Assembly: GCF_026427595.1 (NCBI RefSeq)
Contig: NZ_CP101527.1
Coordinates: 2,079,501-2,143,500, forward strand
Direction of reading: 5' to 3'
Length of the DNA stretch: 64,000 nt
DNA from: Alkalimarinus sediminis
Lineage (GTDB): Bacteria; Pseudomonadota; Gammaproteobacteria; Pseudomonadales; Oleiphilaceae
Shown here: one piece after another, positions 35,573 through 44,048 of the stretch
How positions within the stretch are numbered: position 1 is the first letter of the stretch
Layout: every line of letters starts with the position of its first letter
The notes under the pieces: generated by a model
What the model was told of the DNA's origin: nothing
The model's input: only the letters and a program-made list of their open reading frames with translations
The model's database searches: none
Program-made: the position numbers and the translations under genes

Positions 35573-36997
35573 TTAAAGCCTTTCTAGCAAGGCTCTCATA
35601 TAAGCCTGCATTTGCTCAAAAGGTGTCGTTTCAATCTCATCTTGAGGCAACGTTTCAACGCGATCTCGAGCAACTCTATCAAAAAGGTCAGAGACTAATT
35701 GAGCGGGTTGCGAGAATTGGCTCGCCCTATCGAAAGCCGCCTGCAAACTATCAAAGAACTCAGATAACGGGTCAAAACGTCCTGCATAACTTGAGTCAAC
35801 GACCTCAGCACCACTCCCCATATCGGCAACCTGCTGATAAGCAGACATTTGCTGGACAGTCGTCTGCGATAAGTTAACTGAGAAACCAGCAATCTCCTCT
35901 CCATCAAAGCCTAGCTCCAATGCACTTTGAAACGCAGCTTGAAAATCACCAGAGAAGAACTGATCAGACATCTCTTCAATCTGCATCATCAGGTCGTTCA
36001 ACGCTTGAACTTCACCCTCATCTAACTCACCATCTATTGAGTAGCTATATTGACCACTCTGGTATTGCCCCACTAACTGACTGGATTCAAAGCCATATCG
36101 ATCACCTGATAGCGCTCCTCCCTCAAAAGAGGCCTGAATTTTCTCGAGATTAAACGAAACAACATCACCATCTCTTGTAGTAATTTGAATCGCAGCACTT
36201 TCAGCAACAGAGTTAAAAGCACTATACCCCGCATTCACCCCGTTGTTTTGACCCACCTTGTTTTGACCCAATTCGTTCTGCACATTTGAGGCTGCAGTAT
36301 TGTTGCTAGGCTGAACATCACCTTGCTGCCTAATGTTCCCAGTAGGGGCTGCCACTACCTGTTCTGATTGATCGTCTATATCGCCATTGTCGGCATCTTG
36401 CTCAACGTCCTCTAGCTCATCGGCAGCTGGGCTAGGGCTAGAGGTGTAGGTTTGACTAAGCTCATCGAGGCCGACATTGATTTTTTCAAAGCTCTGATCA
36501 ATTTCATTATCGAGCTTTTCTGTCATCAAACCATAACTTTCGATCTGCTCCCTAGCCTGCTCAAACCCCTTCTCTACGCCTTCTCTGGCCTGGTTTAGCA
36601 GATCATCAAGGCGCTCCGATGAAGCTCCACCAGCAGCTTCTTGTTTAATCCTGCTCTCAACGAAGCCAAGCACATTATTAGCGACATCATCAACCGAAGG
36701 CGGCTGAAAAGTGGGAACAAAAGCTGTATTCGCCTGTGAAGCTCTCGCACCACTAAAGCGAACTTCTAACTCCTGCTCTAATATTCTTACGCCATTATCA
36801 TGACTTGAATAAGAGCGGCTCGAAAAACTAAGAGAGACCTCATACAGAGACATCTGTGATGAACGCTGGCCACCTTGCTGATGATCCATCTGCCCTTGAT
36901 GACGCCCGACATGTTTGCCTTGATTTTCATGCTGTTGAGTGGTCAACTGGCTCGATAGTTCGTTAAATTTTCCAAATAACGCTGAAACCGAATTCAT
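35573..36997 (-). CDS. DUF5610 domain-containing protein
   Basis: A 474-residue protein with no signal peptide or membrane helix. The N terminus (about 1-50) is rich in Gln and His. Residues about 95-165 fit the pattern I associate with DUF5610 (VANNVLGFVESRIKQEAAGG; LLNQAREGVEKGFEQAREQI). A Gln/Asn/Asp-rich linker follows (about 185-255), then a second segment (about 265-400) with NLEKIQASFEGGALSGDRYG and a helical C terminus. Function is unknown. It is monocistronic, with a strong AGGAAAGGA box and its own terminator. The domain name is from memory of the family pattern. Confidence 0.65.
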   Translation of the reverse strand: MNSVSALFGKFNELSSQLTTQQHENQGKHVGRHQGQMDHQQGGQRSSQMSLYEVSLSFSSRSYSSHDNGVRILEQELEVRFSGARASQANTAFVPTFQPPSVDDVANNVLGFVESRIKQEAAGGASSERLDDLLNQAREGVEKGFEQAREQIESYGLMTEKLDNEIDQSFEKINVGLDELSQTYTSSPSPAADELEDVEQDADNGDIDDQSEQVVAAPTGNIRQQGDVQPSNNTAASNVQNELGQNKVGQNNGVNAGYSAFNSVAESAAIQITTRDGDVVSFNLEKIQASFEGGALSGDRYGFESSQLVGQYQSGQYSYSIDGELDEGEVQALNDLMMQIEEMSDQFFSGDFQAAFQSALELGFDGEEIAGFSVNLSQTTVQQMSAYQQVADMGSGAEVVDSSYAGRFDPLSEFFDSLQAAFDRASQFSQPAQLVSDLFDRVARDRVETLPQDEIETTPFEQMQAYMRALLERL

Positions 36998-37160
36998 CGT
37001 CCTTTCCTCTATTTTTTAAGAGCTATATTCTTATTCTACTCAGAATGGATTTAAGCCGCTCAAAAACCATATAAGCAAACTGTTGATATGGAGCTTAACG
37101 TCAACTTCTGGTAAAACTTTAGGATCAGTTTATTGTTAAAAGCGCTATCGCTAAAACAAA

Positions 37161-38069
37161 ATGGAATCAAACATCATTAACACTTCAAACCAAAACGCCA
37201 CTCTCGAGCCAACAAATACAAACCCTAAATACCGTTTCATCAATGCACTTAGGCCTTTTTCACTCCCCGTTGCTGCAATCACATGCACCCTTGGCATTTC
37301 GGTTGGATGGCAGGTGCATGGCGCAACCCCCATATCAGCGACACTGGTACTGTTAGCAGGCCTGCTGTTACAGGCAGGTGTCAACTTAATTAATGACCAT
37401 GCAGACCTTAAAAACCCGACCAGTGCAAACAGGTTAACCGCTCATGACATTGAAAACATTACACTCAACTATCGATTAGGATGGATCTGCTTTTCGGTTT
37501 GCGCCATTATTGGGCTATACCTCACCTATCAAACCAGTATATTTCTTTTAGTATTGGCCATCATCGGCGGACTAGGCGCACTTTTTTACACCACAGAACC
37601 GATTCACTACAAACGTCGCGGCCTAGGCGTGATTTTGGTATTTCTATTGATGGGAGTGCTAATGGTCTATGGCGCATGGTTCGCAGTGACAGGTGAGCAC
37701 AGTCTGCAAGCCGTTTGGATATCGCTACCCGTTAGCTTTTTTACCTCTGCACTATTACTCTCCAACGAGTTACGGGATTATGCTAGCGACCAAAAAGAAG
37801 GCCTCAAAACACTTACCGTTCGTTGGGGTATAGCAAAAGCAAAGAAGCTATATCTAGTATTAATCATGGGTGGATTTGTGGCGATGGCGCTACTCATTAC
37901 CGACCAACAACTTTGGGTTGTTAGCCTGATTTTCGTCCCACCCCTCATTTTAGCGGTTATAGCTATCCGCACTTTAGTCAGCAATACCGACTTAACAAGC
38001 CTTCCGCCAATGACAGGTCGCCTCTATCTTGTCTTTGGAATAAGCGAAATTATATTTTTATACTTATAG
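37161..38069 (+). CDS. MenA/UbiA-family prenyltransferase
   Basis: A 302-residue membrane protein with about eight to nine hydrophobic helices. Both aspartate-rich motifs of UbiA-type prenyltransferases are present: NDHAD (78-82) and RDYASD (205-210), the latter within NELRDYASDQKEGLKTL, close to the MenA pattern. MenA attaches a polyprenyl chain to 1,4-dihydroxy-2-naphthoate for menaquinone. No other men genes are in the window, so the substrate is inferred. The first 25 residues are polar, and the ribosome-binding site is poor, so the start is uncertain. Confidence 0.8.
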   Translation: MESNIINTSNQNATLEPTNTNPKYRFINALRPFSLPVAAITCTLGISVGWQVHGATPISATLVLLAGLLLQAGVNLINDHADLKNPTSANRLTAHDIENITLNYRLGWICFSVCAIIGLYLTYQTSIFLLVLAIIGGLGALFYTTEPIHYKRRGLGVILVFLLMGVLMVYGAWFAVTGEHSLQAVWISLPVSFFTSALLLSNELRDYASDQKEGLKTLTVRWGIAKAKKLYLVLIMGGFVAMALLITDQQLWVVSLIFVPPLILAVIAIRTLVSNTDLTSLPPMTGRLYLVFGISEIIFLYL

Positions 38070-38176
38070 GCTTTTAGCTTTTCGATTATGAGTCAAACCA
38101 AAACGCGTGATATAGTTGCGCCACCCAGCAAAGCATCGCTATTTTTTCTACGAAGAACGGATATTAAAGTAACACT

Positions 38177-38668
38177 ATGGCAAAAGTATTTCCTGAAGAA
38201 AGCAATCAAATTACCAAGGCAGCACTCCCAAGACGACTTGTTGCTATGCTTTACGATACCTTGATCTGCGCCGCCCTAATGCTTGCAACCACTGGCGTCT
38301 ATATGGCCGTTAGCTCTAGCATTATAGGCACTGAAAAGTATGAAAAAATGGTTGAAGCAGGCGCTACCTCAAACGACCCGCTGCTCTCTTCAATTTTATT
38401 TATCGTACTATACGGGTTCTTCGGTTATTTTTGGACTCGAACAGGCCAAACCTTAGGAATGCAGGTGTGGCACCTGCGTATTCAGAACGAAAACTCAGTC
38501 TCGATTAGCTGGCTGCAAGCACTACTGCGCTATATTATGGCTATCATCTCATTACTCTGCTTTGGCTTAGGTTTTTTATGGATGCTAGTCGATAAAAAGG
38601 GAATGACATGGCACGATCGATTTTCTGAGAGTGTGGTTGTACGGATACCGAAAAAGAAGAGAGAGTAA
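38177..38668 (+). CDS. RDD-family membrane protein
   Basis: A 163-residue protein with three membrane helices and the RDD pattern: an arginine and aspartate in PRRLVAMLYDTLICAALML, then GYFWTRTGQTLGMQVWHLRI and KKGMTWHDRFSESVVV. RDD proteins are widespread and mostly uncharacterised; some have been linked to ion transport. It follows the prenyltransferase gene by 107 bases on the same strand. Confidence 0.88.
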   Translation: MAKVFPEESNQITKAALPRRLVAMLYDTLICAALMLATTGVYMAVSSSIIGTEKYEKMVEAGATSNDPLLSSILFIVLYGFFGYFWTRTGQTLGMQVWHLRIQNENSVSISWLQALLRYIMAIISLLCFGLGFLWMLVDKKGMTWHDRFSESVVVRIPKKKRE

Positions 38669-38696
38669 CACTTACAGGTAACCCCCCCTCATAATA

Positions 38697-38729
38697 AAGC
38701 CTGAAATGTATCACCCCCAATTCAGGCTT
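38697..38729. terminator. Possible shared terminator between the RDD gene and lptG
   Basis: AAGCCTGAA and TTCAGGCTT form a perfect 9-bp stem with a 15-base loop between two convergent genes. T-runs are short on both sides, so termination strength is uncertain. Confidence 0.6.
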
Positions 38730-38801
38730 AAATAACTTACACCCTTAGCAGCTGACCACTTCATCAAGAGTATATAGCCCTCCATCAAAGCAGTTTAATG
38801 G

Positions 38802-39863
38802 CTACCTGGCTCGTCTCAACAGATAAAACCCCAACATCGAACTCACCATGATAGGAGCCAGCGTTGCAATTATCGGGTCAAAGCCAAACACCAGGCTCGA
38901 TGGACCCAGTAAATCCTGCATATATTTAAATAGCAGGCCAACAATAATGCCGGTAAACACTCTAAAGCCCATGGTCACAGAGCGTAACGGCCCAAACACA
39001 AATGATATCGCCACTAGCACCAACACTGCGGTGGTTAACGGTCTTAGCACTTTCTTCCAAAACGACATCAGATAGACACTCGCACTGAGGCCTTGCTCCA
39101 TCAGATAGTTTGAATACGTGTACAAACCCGATATGGATAAGTTATCTGGCTTGATCACCAACACCCCTAGCACTTGAGGCGATAGCTCTGTATGCCACTT
39201 GAGCAGATGGGATTTCACAACTGAGGTCTGAGTTGAGGTCAAGTTTGTTTCAGTCACATCTTCTAATAACCACTCTCCACGCTGATAAATCGCTCTTTTG
39301 GCAAATCTCGAACGTTGCAACCAACCATCTTCTGAATATTCAAACAAAGTAACCCCATGCAGCTCCCCATTCGGCTCAACCGCATTAAAGTGCATAAAGG
39401 TATCACCCTCTCGGTGCCAAATACCCCGTTTAGCAGCTAAGCTTTCACCTGTGCCTTGGGCAACCGCTCGCTGACTTTGCGCTATTTTTTCAGTGTAAGG
39501 GGCAACATACTCCCCAAGTAGCAGCCCTACGATAACGATTGCAATAGCAGGCTTCATGGCTGACCATACGATTCTTCGCGTCGACACACCCGCTGCGCGA
39601 ATAACAGTCAATTCACTATTATTGGCCAGTGCACCAAGACCAATAAGAGAGCCAATAAACGCTGCTAGTGGTAGATAGTCATAGATCCGCCGAGGGAGCG
39701 TTGTCACCACAAACATAATTGCTTCAGTTACTTGGTAGTCGTTCTTTAACTCCTCAAGCTCTGCAATAAAACTAAATACAAGATCCAGTGAGAGCACAAC
39801 CAGTAACACTAACAGCATGGCTGCAGCCACGCTGGCGATAATATATCGGTCTAACTTACGCAT
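38802..39863 (-). CDS. lptG: LptG, lipopolysaccharide export permease
   Basis: A 353-residue inner-membrane protein of the YjgP/YjgQ family: three N-terminal helices (MRKLDRYIIASVAAAMLLVL; LPLAAFIGSLIGLGALANNS), a periplasmic beta-jellyroll (about 130-255) and three C-terminal helices. With LptF and LptB it forms the ABC transporter that pulls LPS out of the inner membrane. The ATG overlaps the lptF stop by 8 bases. Confidence 0.95.
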   Translation of the reverse strand: MRKLDRYIIASVAAAMLLVLLVVLSLDLVFSFIAELEELKNDYQVTEAIMFVVTTLPRRIYDYLPLAAFIGSLIGLGALANNSELTVIRAAGVSTRRIVWSAMKPAIAIVIVGLLLGEYVAPYTEKIAQSQRAVAQGTGESLAAKRGIWHREGDTFMHFNAVEPNGELHGVTLFEYSEDGWLQRSRFAKRAIYQRGEWLLEDVTETNLTSTQTSVVKSHLLKWHTELSPQVLGVLVIKPDNLSISGLYTYSNYLMEQGLSASVYLMSFWKKVLRPLTTAVLVLVAISFVFGPLRSVTMGFRVFTGIIVGLLFKYMQDLLGPSSLVFGFDPIIATLAPIMVSSMLGFYLLRRAR

Positions 39864-40947
39864 GCCTTGCCCTCCAACGCCTCACGATCGCGCCTTTACT
39901 GAGTAACCCCACAGCAATTGAGAGGAACAACAAATGCACCCACCAGACACCAACCCAAGATGGTATTTTTTCTTTACCAAGCGCATTACGGGCGACAATT
40001 AACAACCCGAGATAAGTAATGTATATCAACATGGCCGGAAACAAGTGGAAGAAACGACCCTGTCGTGGATTAACCCGACTGAGCGATATCGCCAGCAGCG
40101 TAACTATTGGCACTAACATCGGCAGTGATATACGCCATTGTAAGAGAGCTGTGTATTTAGGGTTAGAAGACCCCCAAAGCTCAAGCGTGCCGATAGACTC
40201 ATCTTTACGCCCTCGCCTCTGCTCTGGTGGTTCAGCTATTTTTAGGCCATAGGACTCAAACTCGATAACGTTAAACCCCATCTCACCTGGCATCCCTTGA
40301 AAGCGCTTACCATTATGTAATACCAAAAATCGACTTCCGGTTGCGGGGTCGACATACTGTGTACCGGTTTTAGCCGTTGTCAGTATGAGCGCCTGACCGT
40401 CGGATGCTTTTTCTGAAATAAACACACCTTGTAGCTCTTTTTTATCATCACTGAGCGCTTCAGTGTAGGTCACCCTCTGTCCGGTTTTAAGCGCCTGAAA
40501 TCGACCCGGAGCAAGCATTTCAAACTCGGTTAACTTAGATTGATCACGAAATATTTGCTCTACATTCTGCATTCCCCAAGGAGATACCACCAAGCTCAAA
40601 AAACCAACAAGAAACATAACAATAAGCGATGTACCCATGGTCAAAAACACCAGTCGTCGTTCACTGACACCACAGGCAAACAACACTGTCATTTCGCTCT
40701 CAAGGTACATTCTGCCGTAGGCAAGCAGTATCCCGATAAATAACCCTAGAGGTAAAATTAACTCGAGAAAACCCGGCATTCGGTAGCCCATTAAGGTAAA
40801 CAGGACATCGGCCGAAATACCACCAGAGGCAGCCTGAGAGAGGTATTTAATAAATCGCCCACTCATAAAAATAAGCAATAAAATACCGGAGACCGCAAAC
40901 ATACTGATTAACAGCTGCTTTGCTAAATAACGAAAGATAATAAACAA
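39856..40947 (-). CDS. lptF: LptF, lipopolysaccharide export permease
   Basis: A 363-residue protein of the YjgP/YjgQ family with the standard opening FIIFRYLAKQLLISMFAVSG, the LPLGLFIGILLAYGRMYLES segment, a periplasmic beta domain (about 130-255) and a C-terminal membrane bundle. It is the partner of LptG. The start appears to be TTG at 40947, preceded by AGGG at suitable spacing; no ATG gives a complete first helix. It is divergent from pepA, as is common in gammaproteobacteria. Confidence 0.94.
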   Translation of the reverse strand: MFIIFRYLAKQLLISMFAVSGILLLIFMSGRFIKYLSQAASGGISADVLFTLMGYRMPGFLELILPLGLFIGILLAYGRMYLESEMTVLFACGVSERRLVFLTMGTSLIVMFLVGFLSLVVSPWGMQNVEQIFRDQSKLTEFEMLAPGRFQALKTGQRVTYTEALSDDKKELQGVFISEKASDGQALILTTAKTGTQYVDPATGSRFLVLHNGKRFQGMPGEMGFNVIEFESYGLKIAEPPEQRRGRKDESIGTLELWGSSNPKYTALLQWRISLPMLVPIVTLLAISLSRVNPRQGRFFHLFPAMLIYITYLGLLIVARNALGKEKIPSWVGVWWVHLLFLSIAVGLLSKGAIVRRWRARHA

Positions 40948-41371
40948 TCAAATATTCCCTAAAGACGACTCAGAGTTCAAACAACCTGCTCTTATGAACT
41001 CTTTAACTTTTTAACTTTTTATTTTTTAACTTTTTGACTCTATTTTTTTATTAAACTTAGCTTCACTTTAAATAAAATCAGGCCTTTGCCAGAACAGTAG
41101 AAGAAGCTATGACCATATGTTTGAGTGAATAACCCACTTCATGATAAACAACGGTTGGTCGACTAAACAGTTAACAGCATAAAACATGTTAGGCATTTTC
41201 ATAAGTTGTATTATCAATAATACCTTTATTTTAGCTAGAATCAGTTATGAAAAATACCTGTGTTTAACGTAAACTTTGATTAAACATGTCTAGCCTTTTA
41301 GTTTTTGGCTAATATCTACACTCTATAGTGGAGTTATCTCTTAACTATCACTGCATCATACAGGAGCACTA
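40948..41371. other. Divergent lptF-pepA intergenic region
   Basis: This 424-base region has no gene. Bases 40995-41050 are low-complexity, with repeated CTTTTTAA/TTTTTAAC motifs and T-runs, close to the lptF start. Promoters for both lptF and pepA should lie here. The pepA start has a clean AGGAG box. Confidence 0.6.
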
Positions 41372-42859
41372 ATGAAATACTCTTTAGAGAAGCGTACACC
41401 AGAACAACAACAATCAGACTGCATTATTCTTCCATTATTTGAAGATTTACAGCTATCTCAAGAGGCTTCATATATAGATCAAGCGAGCAACCAACAACTA
41501 TCAAAACTTTTTGCGCGTAAAGATTTTGATGCCAAAACCGGCTCTACTCTGCTCCTGTCAGGTGACGGCACTGCACACACACGAGTATTACTAGTAGGCC
41601 TCGGCAAACAAGACGCTTTTACCCCAGCGACTCTAAAAAAGTCGATGCTAGCAGCCACTGAAGCCGTTAAAAAAACGCAAACCCAATCAGCAACCATCTC
41701 TTTCGATGGCATCACATTAAAAGATTATCAACAGCAAGGGTTAGTGCGCTTTACAATAGAAGCTATCAGCGATTCACTCTACATATTCGATGATTTTAAA
41801 ACGACCAAAGCTGATAAAGCAGCACTCAACTCGGTAGCGTTTTATTGCGGTAATGAGGCAGATACTGCCGTTGCTGAACAAGCCATTGCCGAAGGCAGTG
41901 CTATCGCAGCAGGTGTTACGGTAGCCAAGACACTGGGTAACCTGCCTGGAAACATCTGCACACCAACTTACCTGGCAACCAAAGCCGAAGAGATAGCCAA
42001 AGACAACAACTCAGTTACCACAACTATTCTTGATGAGACAAAAATGGCGGCCTTAGGTATGCACTCTCTTCTATCGGTATCGGCCGGTAGCGAAGAGCCC
42101 GCGCACCTTATTATTATGGAGTACAAGGGTGCAGACGCTGATGAGCAAGCACATGTTTTAGTGGGTAAAGGGATTACATTCGACAGTGGCGGCATCAGCT
42201 TAAAGCCTGGCGAAGCGATGGATGAAATGAAGTACGACATGTGCGGAGCGGCCAGCGTATTTGGAACCATGACCGCTATTACAGAGCTGCAACCTAAGAT
42301 TAACATAACCGCTATCATTGCCGCAGCGGAGAATATGCCTAGCGGTAAAGCAACTAAACCAGGGGACATTGTTTCTACTATGTCTGGTCAGACAGTAGAA
42401 ATACTCAATACCGATGCTGAAGGCAGGCTGGTATTATGTGATGCAATAACCTACGCAGAACAAAACCACAACCCAGCATCTATCGTCGATATAGCCACCT
42501 TAACTGGCGCATGCATTATTGCTCTAGGACACCACACCACAGGGCTTCTAGGTAATGATGACGACCTAGCAAATGAATTACTGGCAGCAGGTACGAAAGC
42601 AGCCGACAAAGCATGGCGCCTCCCTATTGGAGATGAGTATCAAGCACAGTTAGACAGTAACTTTGCAGACATGCAGAATATTGGTGGTCGCCCAGCAGGT
42701 ACCATTACAGCGGCATGTTTCCTATCTCGTTTTGCAAAAAACATGAAGTGGGCTCACTTAGACATCGCCGGCACAGCCTGGGTTTCAGGTAAAAGTAAAG
42801 GCGCCACAGGCAGACCCGTACCGATGCTAACCCAATATATTCTCAACAAACTAAACTAA
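41372..42859 (+). CDS. pepA: PepA, leucyl aminopeptidase
   Basis: A 495-residue M17 metallo-aminopeptidase. The C-terminal catalytic domain has the two-metal site motifs GKGITFDSGGISLKP, EMKYDMCGAASVFG and NTDAEGRLVLCDAITYAE. The N-terminal macro-like domain is normal in length. It removes N-terminal residues from peptides as a hexamer; E. coli PepA also acts as a DNA-binding accessory factor in plasmid recombination. ATG is preceded by AGGAG. It heads a plus-strand run with holC, a hypothetical gene and valS. Confidence 0.97.
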   Translation: MKYSLEKRTPEQQQSDCIILPLFEDLQLSQEASYIDQASNQQLSKLFARKDFDAKTGSTLLLSGDGTAHTRVLLVGLGKQDAFTPATLKKSMLAATEAVKKTQTQSATISFDGITLKDYQQQGLVRFTIEAISDSLYIFDDFKTTKADKAALNSVAFYCGNEADTAVAEQAIAEGSAIAAGVTVAKTLGNLPGNICTPTYLATKAEEIAKDNNSVTTTILDETKMAALGMHSLLSVSAGSEEPAHLIIMEYKGADADEQAHVLVGKGITFDSGGISLKPGEAMDEMKYDMCGAASVFGTMTAITELQPKINITAIIAAAENMPSGKATKPGDIVSTMSGQTVEILNTDAEGRLVLCDAITYAEQNHNPASIVDIATLTGACIIALGHHTTGLLGNDDDLANELLAAGTKAADKAWRLPIGDEYQAQLDSNFADMQNIGGRPAGTITAACFLSRFAKNMKWAHLDIAGTAWVSGKSKGATGRPVPMLTQYILNKLN

Positions 42860-42924
42860 CACCAACAGGGGCTGTTAAACAGATTTATCAGCCCCCAACA
42901 ACCCTAGATGCGTTACTAACCACT

Positions 42925-43356
42925 ATGGCCAAAGCAGACTTTTACATTTTAAATAACCGCGACCACGGCGCTAGACTTTCGTTTCTTGCTCGATTGGTTG
43001 AAAAGGCAACAAAACTGGGCCATAGAATCTACATACACACTAACAGCTCTCAACAAGCAACAGAGATAGACGACTATCTCTGGAGCTATAAAATCGAGAG
43101 CTTTTTACCCCACAACCTTAGTAATAACAGAGATATCTCTGCGCCGGTTACCATTGGCCATAGTAAAACATGCGAGCACCATAACGACCTGCTGATTAAC
43201 CTAGCCAGCGAACTACCTGGTTTTTATAAAAACTTTGATCGAATAGCAGAAATAGTGATTCAGGACGATATCATTCTCAAAGAGCTCCGCAGCCACTATC
43301 GCCAAATTAAAGGGGACGGCACAGAAGCACTCATACATGATTTTCGACAAACATAA
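42925..43356 (+). CDS. holC: HolC, DNA polymerase III chi subunit
   Basis: A 143-residue protein with the HolC pattern (ADFYILNNRDHGARLSFLAR; KATKLGHRIYIHTNSSQQAT; LINLASELPGFYKNFDRIAE). Chi links the clamp loader, through psi, to single-strand binding protein at replication forks. It stands 65 bases after pepA and upstream of valS, the usual pepA-holC-valS order. Confidence 0.94.
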   Translation: MAKADFYILNNRDHGARLSFLARLVEKATKLGHRIYIHTNSSQQATEIDDYLWSYKIESFLPHNLSNNRDISAPVTIGHSKTCEHHNDLLINLASELPGFYKNFDRIAEIVIQDDIILKELRSHYRQIKGDGTEALIHDFRQT

Positions 43357-43432
43357 CATGCAGGCGCACTAATCTGTATAGTATAACCCACCAATCATAG
43401 CCCCCACCGATAAAAATCATTACAGGGTAAAA

Positions 43433-43879
43433 ATGGACAAGTTAAAACAAGACATGGATGACCAAACCCTTTTAGAAGAGATCCCTCTGCTAAAAGACAT
43501 TGTCATTGAGCATGATGACGGCCAAACAAATAGCACCACTCAAACAACAGCCAAACAACAGACTCAACCAGAACAAAAGCCCAAACCACTAGACGATAGC
43601 AAGGCCAACCCGTTTCTACCTTATGAGCATTTGGCTAAACTGGCGCTAGAGAGAGAGCGTTTTACTCAAAGTATTGAAGCATTCACTGAGAATCTCAAAC
43701 AAGAGAAGCGCTATCAAGAAAAACCTCTCGACCCTCAAAACAACTACAATCCCCACAAAAATGATGCAATCGTGCAAGCCATCACCAATAGAGTTCTGAG
43801 TCAGTTAAAACCCGTTATAGAAGAGAAAATTGCTGTAGAGTTGAACCTCTATTTTGACGACATTCTGCGTGAAGAGTAA
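43433..43879 (+). CDS. Conserved-position hypothetical protein between holC and valS
   Basis: A 148-residue soluble protein. The N terminus is acidic (LEEIPLLKDIVIEHDD), the middle (about 30-60) is Thr/Gln/Lys/Pro-rich and probably disordered, and the C terminus (about 110-148) is amphipathic helical (AIVQAITNRVLSQLKPVIEE). Small proteins of this layout are found between holC and valS in related bacteria. I do not recognise a function. An ACAGGG box precedes ATG. Confidence 0.75.
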   Translation: MDKLKQDMDDQTLLEEIPLLKDIVIEHDDGQTNSTTQTTAKQQTQPEQKPKPLDDSKANPFLPYEHLAKLALERERFTQSIEAFTENLKQEKRYQEKPLDPQNNYNPHKNDAIVQAITNRVLSQLKPVIEEKIAVELNLYFDDILREE

Positions 43880-44048
43880 ATCATTCTGACTCACTCTTCT
43901 TTCTATTACTTTCATATACATTCATAGCAATGGGAACATGCCAAACGCTACCCGTTGCTCATAGAGATATGTATAATAATCCCATTTTTCCCCTTGCAAG
44001 GGGATACCTCACTCTTTCGAACTCATTAACGCCTTTGTAGATGATATT

